From contig NZ_CP150265.1 of NCBI RefSeq assembly GCF_037976325.1, positions 4,955,501 through 5,019,500 of the forward strand: 64,000 bases of DNA, written 5' to 3'. Below the pieces are notes generated by a model, which was given only the letters and a program-made list of their open reading frames with translations, searched no databases and was not told the origin of the DNA. The stretch is from Paenibacillus sp. FSL K6-3182 (lineage in GTDB: Bacteria; Bacillota; Bacilli; Paenibacillales; Paenibacillaceae). Both the position numbers and the translations under genes were made by a program. Below are positions 15,105 to 23,715 of the stretch, in pieces; position 1 is the first letter of the stretch, and each line of letters begins with the position of its first letter.

Positions 15105-17219
15105 TTAAATACTAGTCACAACAATCGCCTTATCATCCTGATTCCACACGGCTTTACTTCCGGTTGCTAGTTCAATAAAGGAGATCGGAATATACGTTGT
15201 ACCGCCCACCATGACTGAAGAAGCAGCCATCGGTTTCTTCACTCCATTCACCGTTGCTTCCTTCTGCCCAATCTGCAATTGAATAGTAACGCCGTCTTTT
15301 GTCCCCGTTACCGTCTTGGAAGCACCATTCCATTTCACTTCATAACCTAATTTCTCAAAAATAGTACGCAATGGAACGAGCGTTGCACCATCTTTACTAA
15401 ACGGCTGTGCTGCCAAAGGAAGTGCCGCCTCACCGTTAAGCTGCAGACTCGCCTTAGGCAGTCCGCTAACAGGATCACCAAGTAGCGGCGAAGAAAGGAC
15501 GTACATCCCATGGCCAGAGAACACCCAAATTAAATGGCGATCCCATTCTACAAAGGTGCCGTGCACAGGATCCGATTGATCGCTCATATATTTTTTACCT
15601 TCATCGTCAGTCAATTCGCCTGACATTTTCGGTACAAAATAAGCAGCAATCGTTGGTTTTAACGGATCTTTAAGATCAAACATTTGAATGCCTGCATTGT
15701 AGAATGCATAAGGCATATATTGTTGGCTTGGTGTACCTGGCTGAATTTCAGCATAGCCGGTACGCTTCGGTCCGAAGCTGCCTCGTCGCTGGCAATAGTC
15801 CGTAAACGGCGCATCTGCCGGCGGCGTTGGACGCGGCATAATCGTTGCTATTTTCGGATTAAGCGGATCTTTAACATCAATTGCATAAATTTCTTTATAC
15901 GGCTCATGGCAATCCTCGCTGAGCGGATAACCGCTGTAATAAACCATGCCTGTCGTCTCTACTTTACTGACGTCGATATTATCGCCTTCAGTTCCTGCAA
16001 AGCTCATCGGCATTTCAAGATGCGATACCGTCTTCATATTGTTCGGATCAGAAATATCTACAATGTAGAAGCCTAATCCCCCCATCGCTGCATAACCGTA
16101 TTTTCCGCCTTCTTCTACTGTTTTGGGAATAAACAACGGCATTCGCGATCCCATCCAGCTTGTTTTATTACCTGCTCGCGGATTTAGATTATATTGTGCT
16201 TTTTCGCCAATGCGTTGTCCAGGTACTGACCAAATCGATAGCTGCTTTGGTTTTGTTGGATCAGAGATGTCATAGACAAGCTGTGCACCTGAATAAAGAT
16301 AGGTTTTATATTCTGTGTTCGCGTAGCTGTCGTCTGGAGCACCTGCAACAAATAAATATTTATCGCCGGAATAGACCGGGATGTCTTGGCAGCCAGATCC
16401 TTGCTGCGGCTTATCTTTGGAGTAAGTACTTGAATCAAGCGGCGTCTCGGAAAGAATTTTCCAATCCGTCCAGTTCGGGCCGTTCACCTCATAAATTCGG
16501 AAGCCGCGCAGCATTTCAAAGTCGCGAATTGCCTTTACTTCGTCTGGATTCGTGTACTTATTCGTTATTTTGCCGTAGCGCGGAACCTCATAGCACTGAA
16601 CAGCTAAATTTTTATCTAATTCCTCGTTGTACTTCACGTTAAACGGGCCAAATTGATGTTCACCCGCTTGTTTGTCGATCCATTTTGTCGTAATAAGCTC
16701 GGCCTTTAGCGGGTCCGTTATATCAAACAAATTGTATTGATTGGTCTCATAGTCATACAAATAGCGACGTCCATCCAAATCAAAGGATGTTTGCCAGCTG
16801 TGTCCGTACCCCGCTACGAATGGATAAAAGGCTTCAACCTTCATGTTTTTAATATATTGATTCAAGTCTAGATAAGGCAAGCTGCCGTTGAACGGCTGTG
16901 GTCCTTCATTTTCCGGCATGACCGTCGGATGAGTAAATACGCCAGTCTCTACATTGTAACCCCAGCTGCCTTCTGCTGGTTCGGCGGGCTCACCCGGCAA
17001 TCGTTTATGCGTTTCGTCTACTGGATACGGTTGTCCAGCATCAGGTGCATTCACGTTGACGCCTGTGCGCTTCGCAACATAGGCGCCTGAATTGGATTCT
17101 GCCTTCACGGCTGCTGTATCTGAGGATGCAAAGATAGGTAAAGACGGAAAGATGAGCGTACTAACAACAGTTACGAGGAGAACACTACTAAAAATTCGCT
17201 GCCTGACCGCTTTTTTCAT
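15105..17219 (-). CDS. Secreted LVIVD-repeat beta-propeller protein with copper amine oxidase N-terminal-like domain
   Basis: 704 aa from the ATG at 17219 (GGAGG about 10 bases upstream; the frame extends further without an RBS). Residues 1-32 form a Sec signal peptide ending FASSDTAA. Repeated YLYDYETNQYNLFDITDPLKAE, LVYDISDPTKPKQLSIW, YIVDISDPNNMKTVSHL, YAIDVKDPLNPKIATIM and MFDLKDPLKPTIAAYF units are LVIVD (PF08309) propeller blades. The last 115 residues are a Cu_amine_oxidN1-type domain (LVPLRTIFEKLGYEVKWNG), a common wall-associated module in Paenibacillus. Its promoter carries the kynurenine-island operator, so it is probably co-induced with the catabolic genes. Its activity is unknown; conserved His and Cys between the blades would allow a metal-dependent extracellular enzyme or a binding protein. 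Confidence 0.82.
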   Translation of the reverse strand: MKKAVRQRIFSSVLLVTVVSTLIFPSLPIFASSDTAAVKAESNSGAYVAKRTGVNVNAPDAGQPYPVDETHKRLPGEPAEPAEGSWGYNVETGVFTHPTVMPENEGPQPFNGSLPYLDLNQYIKNMKVEAFYPFVAGYGHSWQTSFDLDGRRYLYDYETNQYNLFDITDPLKAELITTKWIDKQAGEHQFGPFNVKYNEELDKNLAVQCYEVPRYGKITNKYTNPDEVKAIRDFEMLRGFRIYEVNGPNWTDWKILSETPLDSSTYSKDKPQQGSGCQDIPVYSGDKYLFVAGAPDDSYANTEYKTYLYSGAQLVYDISDPTKPKQLSIWSVPGQRIGEKAQYNLNPRAGNKTSWMGSRMPLFIPKTVEEGGKYGYAAMGGLGFYIVDISDPNNMKTVSHLEMPMSFAGTEGDNIDVSKVETTGMVYYSGYPLSEDCHEPYKEIYAIDVKDPLNPKIATIMPRPTPPADAPFTDYCQRRGSFGPKRTGYAEIQPGTPSQQYMPYAFYNAGIQMFDLKDPLKPTIAAYFVPKMSGELTDDEGKKYMSDQSDPVHGTFVEWDRHLIWVFSGHGMYVLSSPLLGDPVSGLPKASLQLNGEAALPLAAQPFSKDGATLVPLRTIFEKLGYEVKWNGASKTVTGTKDGVTIQLQIGQKEATVNGVKKPMAASSVMVGGTTYIPISFIELATGSKAVWNQDDKAIVVTSI

Positions 17220-17534
17220 CAGTTCAAAACCTCCAGGAATAAAATATTCATTACCTTTTGGAAACGCTTGCAAATGACCTGATCGAGCAACCCTGACAAG
17301 ACATTCATGCTGTTCTTAGCTCGAACGTATTCAGCCCCTTTAACAGCCTCCTTCAAAAACATCAGATGTAATTCCAGAATCAACCTAACAATATATTGAA
17401 TATGACACAGTGTCAATATGATTAATTTCATTTTTTTTATCCAAAAAAAAGCTGCAACGACAAATAAGAGTCTGTCGAAATTACCATTCGCCAAGACTCA
17501 TTTTCAGTCATCATCCCCTATCGATCACACAAAA
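17220..17534. other. Intergenic stretch between the LVIVD gene and the ABC permease gene
   Basis: 315 bp. It holds the RBS and promoter/operator of the LVIVD gene (17388-17416), and at 17455-17500 a long-loop stem, GAGTCT/AGACTC on the minus strand, followed about 20 bases later by a T run. That may weakly terminate the ABC operon. Nothing else recognisable. Confidence 0.5.
17388..17416 (-). promoter_or_regulatory. Promoter of the LVIVD gene with TGACA-N3-TGTCA operator
   Basis: Read leftward: TTGACA (17411-17416), 17-bp spacer, TATTGT (17388-17393). The operator TGACACAGTGTCA (17403-17415) is a perfect palindrome. Confidence 0.75.
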
Positions 17535-18188
17535 TTAAATCGTTAAACGTCTTTCCAATCTGCGTGCAAGTAAAGAAAGCGTATAATTTACGATGAAGTA
17601 AAGAATAGCGACTAACAATAAAATTGGAATAACAAACTTAACATTATAGTTATAAATAATTTGTGCACTTCGCATCATTTCTGGGAGTGTAATTACAATA
17701 GCAAGCGAAGAGCCTTTGAGAATAGAAGTACACTCGCTGACGATAGGCGGAATCATCCGTTTTAGCGCTTGTGGGAGAATAATATGCCATATCGTTTGGA
17801 CATAGGTTAAGCCGGAAGCTCTTGCAGCCTCCACCTGCCCCTTAGAAATGGAATTTAAACCACTGCGAACAATTTCACATAACATTGCTGACGCATAGAT
17901 CGTCAAGCCCGCAACTGATGCGGTAAACACGTCCAGCTTTAAGCCAATTTCAGGCAGTGCAAAAAAGATAAAGAAAAAGACGAGCAGAAGCGGAATGTTG
18001 CGAATTAAACCTACATAGAGAGCAATGATTCTCGCAATAATAGGAATTTTTGCATATCTAATAATGCCCATGATCGTACCAAATACGAAGGCTAATACAA
18101 TAGAGAGAGCTGATACTTCAATCGTTACTAAAAATCCTTTAAGTAAGTAAAGAAGATTATTCGCTGAGTAAGCACCTATGAAATCCAT
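17535..18188 (-). CDS. Amino acid-type ABC transporter permease (second)
   Basis: 217 aa, HisM/GlnP-type BPD_transp_1 permease. Starts MDFIGAYSANNLLYLLKGFLVTIEVS; the membrane segments are typical of the polar amino acid (PAAT) family, and EAARASGLTYVQTIWHIILPQA is the EAA loop contacting the ATPase. Last gene of the five-gene ACMSD/ABC operon, 14 bp after the other permease. Together they should form the heterodimeric membrane channel for the binding protein encoded at 18932. The likely cargo, inferred from operon context only, is a kynurenine-pathway aromatic amino acid. Confidence 0.92.
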   Translation of the reverse strand: MDFIGAYSANNLLYLLKGFLVTIEVSALSIVLAFVFGTIMGIIRYAKIPIIARIIALYVGLIRNIPLLLVFFFIFFALPEIGLKLDVFTASVAGLTIYASAMLCEIVRSGLNSISKGQVEAARASGLTYVQTIWHIILPQALKRMIPPIVSECTSILKGSSLAIVITLPEMMRSAQIIYNYNVKFVIPILLLVAILYFIVNYTLSLLARRLERRLTI

Positions 18189-18202
18189 GACAGCTCTCCT
18201 TT

Positions 18203-18856
18203 CTAATCGCTCGCCGATAATTTCCGTTCTAGATAGCCGATAAAGAGACTGAGCGGAAGCGTCAATATTAAGTAGAAAATAGCTACAAAAATGTATACAT
18301 CAAATACAATAAACGTATCCGATGAAATAATGTCCCCGTAGTACATAAGATCCTTGCCGGATATCGACCCCAGAATAGCAGATCCCATCACCAAATTTAG
18401 AAATTGATTGCCAAGAGGCGGGATAACAACTTTAACCGCCTGCGGCAAAATAATATGTCGCATCGTTTGAATGTAAGTAAGTCCTGATGCCCGCCCCGCC
18501 TCAACCTGCCCATGAGGTACTGCTTGAATTCCTGCCCTAATCGCCTCTGCAATATAGGCACCCGAATATACGGCTAATCCAAGCGTTCCGCTTACAAAGG
18601 CATTTAATTGGATCCCTACCGCCGGTAAACCAAAATAGAAGAAAAAGATTTGAATGAGCAAGGGCGTATTTTGAATAAATTCAATATACATCGTCGCCAA
18701 GCCCTTAACGGGCTTCACGGGAGAAATCTTCATGACGGCAACGATCGTTCCAATCACTAAACTTAATAGCAGCGCGAGCAGACTGACCTGAAGCGTTGTT
18801 AGAAAACCAGCCCAAAATTGTTCCCTGTATTCAAGTAAAATTGAAAAATCCAACAT
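18203..18856 (-). CDS. Amino acid-type ABC transporter permease (first)
   Basis: 217 aa, paralogue of the following permease with the same length. It has the N-terminal LLEYREQFWAGFLTTLQVSL segment and the EAGRASGLTYIQTMRHIILPQAV EAA motif that docks on the ATPase. Four or five hydrophobic helices are visible. The gene begins 75 bp after the binding-protein gene. Polar amino acid uptake family; substrate not predictable from the permease itself. Confidence 0.92.
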   Translation of the reverse strand: MLDFSILLEYREQFWAGFLTTLQVSLLALLLSLVIGTIVAVMKISPVKPVKGLATMYIEFIQNTPLLIQIFFFYFGLPAVGIQLNAFVSGTLGLAVYSGAYIAEAIRAGIQAVPHGQVEAGRASGLTYIQTMRHIILPQAVKVVIPPLGNQFLNLVMGSAILGSISGKDLMYYGDIISSDTFIVFDVYIFVAIFYLILTLPLSLFIGYLERKLSASD

Positions 18857-18931
18857 CTAACTCAGTCCTCTCCGCTTCTAGATGTCTAAGGAGATAAAGG
18901 GACGAATGAACGCATTCGTCCCCTCCTGCCA

Positions 18932-19720
18932 TTATTCTGGTTTTTGTTTTAACCATTTTTCATATATTTTGTCGTACTCACCGGTTTCTTTTAATTTTTT
19001 TAGCGAAGCATTAACCTTATCCAGCATTTCTTTATCGCCTTTTCTAACTGCGATTCCCCATGGCTGATCTTCAATAACACCGCCAACTAGTTTATATCCC
19101 GGGTTTTCCAAGGCAAGTCCCATTAAAATAGCATTGTCAGTCGTTAGCACATCACCTTTGCCCGTGCTAAGCGCCGTAAACGCTTCGCCAAGGTTCTCAT
19201 ATTCAGATACGACTGCTTCCGGTGATTTCTCTTCAATTACTTTGCCGTCTCTCGTTCCTTTAACAGCGATAACCTTCTTGCCCTTTAAATCTGCAATGCT
19301 TGTAATTGCTGAATTCTCCGGCACGAGCAGTGATTGCCCTGCACTGAAATACGGATCAGAGAAATCCACTTCCTGCTTTCTCTCTTCTGTAATTGTCATC
19401 GTGCGGACAATCAGATCGATGTCGCCATTTTTCAGCATCGGAATTCTTGTTTTACCATTCACTTCAACATATTCAATATTGTCTTCCGAGCCCGTGATGT
19501 CTTTTACGATAGCTGCTGCAATATCGAGGTCAAAACCTTTGGTTTTGTTATCTCCCGTGTCAACATAACCAAATGGAAAAGCATCTGCGCCAATTCCGAC
19601 GGCAATTTTTTTCTGATCCTTGCCTGATGCCGGTTCTGCTTTACCTCCACACCCAGCCAGACTAACAGTAAGCAACACCGATGCAACCGTTATACTTAGA
19701 TTCTTCTGCCATTTCTTCAT
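18932..19720 (-). CDS. ABC transporter substrate-binding lipoprotein (amino acid family)
   Basis: 262 aa. Lipoprotein signal with the lipobox LAGC at about residues 20-23, then a SBP_bac_3 fold: KIAVGIGADAFPFGYVD, GFDLDIAAAIVKDI, MTITEERKQEVDFSDPYFSAGQSLLV and WGIAVRKGDKEMLDKVNASL. The Arg in TEERKQEVDFSDPYF is the typical contact for the amino acid carboxylate. Translated between the ATPase and the permeases. As the operon starts with ACMS decarboxylase and carries the island operator, I infer that it binds kynurenine, 3-hydroxykynurenine, tryptophan or a related compound. Confidence 0.93.
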   Translation of the reverse strand: MKKWQKNLSITVASVLLTVSLAGCGGKAEPASGKDQKKIAVGIGADAFPFGYVDTGDNKTKGFDLDIAAAIVKDITGSEDNIEYVEVNGKTRIPMLKNGDIDLIVRTMTITEERKQEVDFSDPYFSAGQSLLVPENSAITSIADLKGKKVIAVKGTRDGKVIEEKSPEAVVSEYENLGEAFTALSTGKGDVLTTDNAILMGLALENPGYKLVGGVIEDQPWGIAVRKGDKEMLDKVNASLKKLKETGEYDKIYEKWLKQKPE

Positions 19721-19746
19721 ACGTAAATCCCCCTTATTCCCTTTTA

Positions 19747-20475
19747 TTAATGAACCAGAATTCGACTAAGAAACAATCTCGTTCTGTCTTCACTTGGACT
19801 TGCAAAGAAATGTTCAGGTTTTCCTTCTTCAACGATCTGACCTTGATCCATGAATATAACGCGATCGGCTACTTCACGTGCGAAGCCCATTTCATGCGTA
19901 ACCACAACCATAGTCATCCCTTCACGTGTTAGCGCTTTCATGACGTCTAAAACTTCACCAACCATTTCAGGATCTAATGCAGAGGTCGGTTCGTCAAAAA
20001 GCATGACTTTCGGCTTCATTGCAAGTCCCCTTGCAATAGCAACCCTTTGCTGCTGACCACCTGATAGTTTGGATGGGAAAACATTTGCTTTCTCCGTTAT
20101 CCCAACTTTATCAAGGTAATACATAGCCAGCTTCTCAGCCTCGTTCTTTGGCATGCCTCGTACTTTGATAGGAGCAAGCGTAATATTCTCGATCACTGAT
20201 TTATGTGGATATAGATTAAAATGCTGAAACACCATTCCAATCTCTTGCCGCATGACATTAATATTCGTGTGCTTGTCATTCACTTTATGGCCGTTCACAA
20301 CAAGTTCTCCAGAAGTAACATTCTCCAATCGGTTAATGCAGCGCAGAAGTGTGCTTTTTCCAGATCCTGATGGACCAATGATGACAACCACTTCTCCTTC
20401 TTTGATGTTTAGATCTATATCTTTCAGGACGTGGTTCGAGCCATAATGTTTATTTATTTTGCGAAATTGAATCAC
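19747..20475 (-). CDS. Amino acid ABC transporter ATP-binding protein
   Basis: About 242 aa from the GTG at 20475 (GGAGG 8 bases upstream); the frame extends to 20520 but without an RBS. Walker [11 protein letters not shown]-loop, signature LSGGQQQR, Walker [15 protein letters not shown] and the switch-His in VVVTHEM are all present, in the GlnQ/HisP pattern. It overlaps the 3-prime end of the ACMS decarboxylase gene by 26 bp, so transport and catabolism are translationally linked. Confidence 0.94.
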   Translation of the reverse strand: MIQFRKINKHYGSNHVLKDIDLNIKEGEVVVIIGPSGSGKSTLLRCINRLENVTSGELVVNGHKVNDKHTNINVMRQEIGMVFQHFNLYPHKSVIENITLAPIKVRGMPKNEAEKLAMYYLDKVGITEKANVFPSKLSGGQQQRVAIARGLAMKPKVMLFDEPTSALDPEMVGEVLDVMKALTREGMTMVVVTHEMGFAREVADRVIFMDQGQIVEEGKPEHFFASPSEDRTRLFLSRILVH

Positions 20476-21472
20476 GCGGTGAACCTCCGATACGAAAGAA
20501 TTTTGCAGCATTTCCGCCAAATAAAGCGGCCTTTTCTTCTTCGGTTAAGCTGAGGCTTTGTTCGATGACCTGGCCTGGAGGAACCTCCCTAAGCAAAAAG
20601 GGGTAATCAGAGCCCATCATAATTTGTTCATGACCAAATCTATCTATCATGAATTTGAGGTTAAGAGGATCGAACACTAAAGAATCATAAAACATTTTTT
20701 TGGCATAATAGCTGGGCGGATGCGTTGTTAAACGAAGCTGCGGCCAAACGTTCCACCCTTGATCAAGCCTCGGCAGAATATAGGGAAACGATCCACCGCC
20801 ATGAGCAAAACAAACCTGCAAATCTGGGAATCTCTCCATCAGGCCGCTCCAAACAAAAGTAGCTGCTGCTAGAGCCGTTTCGCTTGGCATGCCTATCGTA
20901 TACATGAAATTATGCCTTGGCGTTCTATCTTTTCCGAGTGTCTCCCATGGATGAATGAACAAGGGAACCTTCCATTCTTCAGCCATTTGGAAAAATGCAA
21001 TAAAAGAAGGATCGTCTAAATTTTTGCCATTTATGTTGGAGCCGATTTCAATTCCATTTAAATGAAGCTCAAGCATGCAGCGATCCATTTCACGAATAGC
21101 GGCATCAGCGTCCTGCATCGGGACGGTACCGAGCCCGGCAAAACGGTTTCTATGCTGCGCGACCGTTTCAGCTATAAAGTCATTCTGAATGCGTGACATC
21201 TCTATTGCTTCATCTAATGGTGCCCAATAAGAAAAGGTAACCGGAATTGGAGACAAAACCTGCATATCAACGTTTTCCCTATCCATATCCTCTATTCTTT
21301 TTTGGGGGCTCCATACTTGATCTGTTACTTCACGAAATGATTTGCCGGCTACCATAATCGTAGCACCGCAAGTACATGTTCGATTTAATATCGGCCATCG
21401 ATCTCCCCCGTATTTCTGATAAAAATCGGGAAGCTGCTCAGGTATAATATGCGTATGCGTATCGATTCGCAT
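20450..21472 (-). CDS. 2-Amino-3-carboxymuconate 6-semialdehyde decarboxylase (ACMSD-like amidohydrolase)
   Basis: 340 aa Amidohydro_2 protein. The N-terminal [14 protein letters not shown] gives the HxH zinc ligands (His6, His8), [10 protein letters not shown] a further His, [15 protein letters not shown] another, and MGSDYPFL the catalytic/ligand Asp. This is the ACMSD pattern; the family also includes other decarboxylating TIM barrels. It removes the carboxylate of ACMS to give 2-aminomuconate semialdehyde, diverting flux from quinolinate. That step is missing from the 3-HAA operon and is supplied here, at the head of the ABC transporter operon. It starts with ATG and has a good AGGAGGTTT RBS. 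Confidence 0.9.
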   Translation of the reverse strand: MRIDTHTHIIPEQLPDFYQKYGGDRWPILNRTCTCGATIMVAGKSFREVTDQVWSPQKRIEDMDRENVDMQVLSPIPVTFSYWAPLDEAIEMSRIQNDFIAETVAQHRNRFAGLGTVPMQDADAAIREMDRCMLELHLNGIEIGSNINGKNLDDPSFIAFFQMAEEWKVPLFIHPWETLGKDRTPRHNFMYTIGMPSETALAAATFVWSGLMERFPDLQVCFAHGGGSFPYILPRLDQGWNVWPQLRLTTHPPSYYAKKMFYDSLVFDPLNLKFMIDRFGHEQIMMGSDYPFLLREVPPGQVIEQSLSLTEEEKAALFGGNAAKFFRIGGSPRDSISQNK

Positions 21473-21537
21473 GATTTGAAACCTCCTTATAAAAGGGATA
21501 TCATTCTAAGTAGAGAAGCATGTGCTGGGAATAAAGA

Positions 21538-21550
21538 TGACGAGATGTCA
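21538..21550. promoter_or_regulatory. Secondary operator in the ACMSD leader
   Basis: TGACGAGATGTCA followed by GTTTTTTTGAAA, very close to the copy at 15009-15021 including its flank. It lies in the leader between the predicted promoter (21657-21685) and the ACMSD start. Confidence 0.55.
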
Positions 21551-21656
21551 GTTTTTTTGAAAAAAAACACCATCGAATCCCAAATGAGGTATACTATTTA
21601 AATAAACCGCTTACAAATTGTGCAGCCTTTGTAAACTTTCAGCTTGGATATCTATC

Positions 21657-21685
21657 ATATTATGATGATCATGACATCATGTCAA
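21657..21685 (-). promoter_or_regulatory. Promoter of the ACMSD/ABC operon with operator, shared with the divergent TetR gene
   Basis: Read leftward: TTGACA (21680-21685), 17-bp spacer, TAATAT (21657-21662). The operator TGACATCATGTCA (21672-21684) has intact arms. It lies in the intergenic region shared with tetR, so autoregulation is possible. The predicted leader is long (about 180 nt). Confidence 0.7.
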
Positions 21686-21821
21686 TAAGAATTATGCAAA
21701 TTTGATTTTGGATGATAGCCGATGAACCGCCATTCTTTTTTATATTTACAATAGGGATGTCATTCGACTAGAATGTATAGTACTCTACAGGCAATATTCT
21801 CTTGAAAGGTTGAGATCCTAT

Positions 21822-22439
21822 ATGGAAAACGAAATAAAAGATATCGACGGTCGACACCTTAGATCGCAGCAAACGAGGCAAAAGCTTTTAAAAGCAGCCA
21901 GAACCGTTTATTTGAAAGAAGGCTTCCAGAACAGTACAATTAATCAAATTATTAAATTGGCAAAAACTGGTTATGGTACAGCCTATACCCATTTTACCGG
22001 AAAAGATGATTTTCTAATCGTATTGATGGAAGATGTCATGCAGCAGTTTTTTGATATCGCGAATATCTCCTTCCAACCGACATCCAAAGAAGAGGCTAAA
22101 AAGGTCATTAAGAGTCAAGTACTCACCTTCTTCCAAATAGCCGAATCAGAACGAGACATGATGAAAGTGTTTGCTGAAGCTATGGGACTCTCATCCGCGG
22201 TAAATACAAAATGGGAAGAAATACGACACAAGCTTATTCAAAGTATAACGACTGACATCACCTACTCTCAGCAGCATGGTTTAGCTCGAACAGACTTAAA
22301 AGCAGAGCTTGTTGCATGCCAATGGTTCTATTCGAATGAAATGTATCAATGGGATATTGTTCATAACAGACACCAATATTCTCTCGAAGAAATTGCGAAT
22401 ACCATCACAACTATGTATACCGACGCTCTTTACTTATAA
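21822..22439 (+). CDS. TetR/AcrR family regulator, candidate repressor of the kynurenine island
   Basis: 205 aa from the ATG at 21822. The N-terminal HTH (residues about 15-60: RQKLLKAARTVYLKEGFQNSTINQIIKLAKTGYGTAYTHFTGKDDFLIVLMED) is a clear TetR DNA-binding domain; the ligand-binding C-terminal part is all-helical and not assignable to a ligand. It is flanked by the ACMSD/ABC operon and the alanine dehydrogenase gene, both of which have the TGACA-N3-TGTCA operator, and it is the only transcription factor within the island. I infer that it represses the five operator-bearing units and is released by a kynurenine-pathway intermediate. The RBS is ordinary (AAAGG, spacing a little long). Confidence 0.85.
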   Translation: MENEIKDIDGRHLRSQQTRQKLLKAARTVYLKEGFQNSTINQIIKLAKTGYGTAYTHFTGKDDFLIVLMEDVMQQFFDIANISFQPTSKEEAKKVIKSQVLTFFQIAESERDMMKVFAEAMGLSSAVNTKWEEIRHKLIQSITTDITYSQQHGLARTDLKAELVACQWFYSNEMYQWDIVHNRHQYSLEEIANTITTMYTDALYL

Positions 22440-22478
22440 GGGCTCGGTATGCCTTTTTGGCATTCTTGCACAATAATA

Positions 22479-22507
22479 TTGACACTTTGTCATATTTATT
22501 TTATATT
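22479..22507 (+). promoter_or_regulatory. ald promoter with TGACA-N3-TGTCA operator
   Basis: TTGACA (22479-22484), 17-bp spacer, TATATT (22502-22507). Operator TGACACTTTGTCA (22480-22492). Only 40 bp after the TetR stop codon. Confidence 0.8.
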
Positions 22508-22559
22508 GATGCTGCGTCAACTTGTTTGCACAAAATTGGTTGAAGGGATGGAAAAGCAG

Positions 22560-23699
22560 ATGATTATCGGGGTTCCAAAAGAAATCAAAAACAATGAAAA
22601 CCGTGTCGGAATTGCACCAGCCGGAGTAACGGCCTTCTTGAACAATGGTCATGAGGTTTGGATAGAAGCACAAGCAGGAGCAGGCAGCGGATTCTCGGAT
22701 GCTGACTACTTAGCCGCAGGAGCTAAAATTGTATCCACTGCTCAGGAAGTCTGGTCTGCAGAAATGGTTATTAAAGTGAAAGAGCCGCTTGCAGAAGAAT
22801 ATGTTTATTTTCGTGAAGGCTTATTATTATATACCTATCTTCACCTTGCTCCAGAAGCAGAGCTAACGAAAGCATTGGTCGATCGCAAGGTCGTGGCCAT
22901 CGCCTATGAAACAATTCAATTCGATAATGGAGCTTTGCCGCTGCTCATGCCGATGAGTGAAGTTGCCGGACGGATGTCGATCCAGATCGGTGCCCAATTC
23001 CTTGAGAAGCCGCATGGCGGAAAAGGTGTTTTATTAGGCGGCGTGCCTGGGGTAGCACCTGGTGAGGTGGTCATTATCGGGGGCGGAATCGTTGGTACAA
23101 ATGCGATTAAGATCGCTGTCGGATTCGGCGCTTCTGTTACCGTACTCGATGTAAGTCCAGATCGCCTTCGGCAGCTTGACGATATGTTTGGCGGGCGTAT
23201 TCGAACGCTAATGTCCAATAGCTATAACATCGCAGAAGCGGTGAAAAAGGCTGATCTTTTAATCGGTGCTGTTCTTATTCCAGGAGCGAGGGCTCCTCGC
23301 TTGGTGACGGAGGAAATGGTTAAAACGATGCAGCCGGGGTCTGTCATCGTCGACGTTGCCATCGATCAAGGCGGTTCTATTGAAACGGTGGACCGTATTA
23401 CTACCCACAGCAATCCTACCTATGAAAAACATGGTGTCATCCACTATTCCGTTGCGAACATGCCTGGTGCCGTCGCTCGAACTTCTACGATTGCTTTAAC
23501 TAATGTAACGATTCCTTATGGCGTACAAATTGCCAACAAAGGCTACAAGCAGGCTGCTCTAGACAACAAAGCCATTGCTAGAGGAATTAATATTGCTGAG
23601 GGCAATGTAACCTATAAAGCGGTTGCCGATGCACACGGATACGATTACATTGACATTTCCGACTATTTGAATACCCCTTCTAAGCAAGTTGCCGTGTAA
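22560..23699 (+). CDS. ald: Alanine dehydrogenase
   Basis: 379 aa from the ATG at 22560 (AAGGGATGG upstream); ATGs further upstream lie too near the promoter. AlaDh_PNT N-terminal domain with [14 protein letters not shown] (4-17), Lys74 in IKVKEPL and His95 in YTYLHLAP as catalytic residues, then the NAD-binding domain with [22 protein letters not shown]. It deaminates L-alanine to pyruvate with NAD. In this island it would use the alanine released by kynureninase, and it shares the kynU operator. Co-transcribed with a tautomerase gene 16 bp downstream. Confidence 0.96.
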   Translation: MIIGVPKEIKNNENRVGIAPAGVTAFLNNGHEVWIEAQAGAGSGFSDADYLAAGAKIVSTAQEVWSAEMVIKVKEPLAEEYVYFREGLLLYTYLHLAPEAELTKALVDRKVVAIAYETIQFDNGALPLLMPMSEVAGRMSIQIGAQFLEKPHGGKGVLLGGVPGVAPGEVVIIGGGIVGTNAIKIAVGFGASVTVLDVSPDRLRQLDDMFGGRIRTLMSNSYNIAEAVKKADLLIGAVLIPGARAPRLVTEEMVKTMQPGSVIVDVAIDQGGSIETVDRITTHSNPTYEKHGVIHYSVANMPGAVARTSTIALTNVTIPYGVQIANKGYKQAALDNKAIARGINIAEGNVTYKAVADAHGYDYIDISDYLNTPSKQVAV

Positions 23700-23715
23700 G
23701 GGAGAATCATTAGAT

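Noticed and set aside
17220..17494. Leftward 91-aa frame upstream of the LVIVD gene
   Set aside because: It covers the LVIVD promoter/operator and RBS and shows no family features.
20476..20520. N-terminal extension of the ABC ATPase to 20520
   Set aside because: The extra residues overlap the ACMSD gene, and a GGAGG precedes the GTG at 20475, where ATPase homology begins.
21473..21656. Riboswitch or T-box in the long ACMSD leader
   Set aside because: No T-box sequence or recognisable riboswitch core is visible; only a secondary operator is seen.
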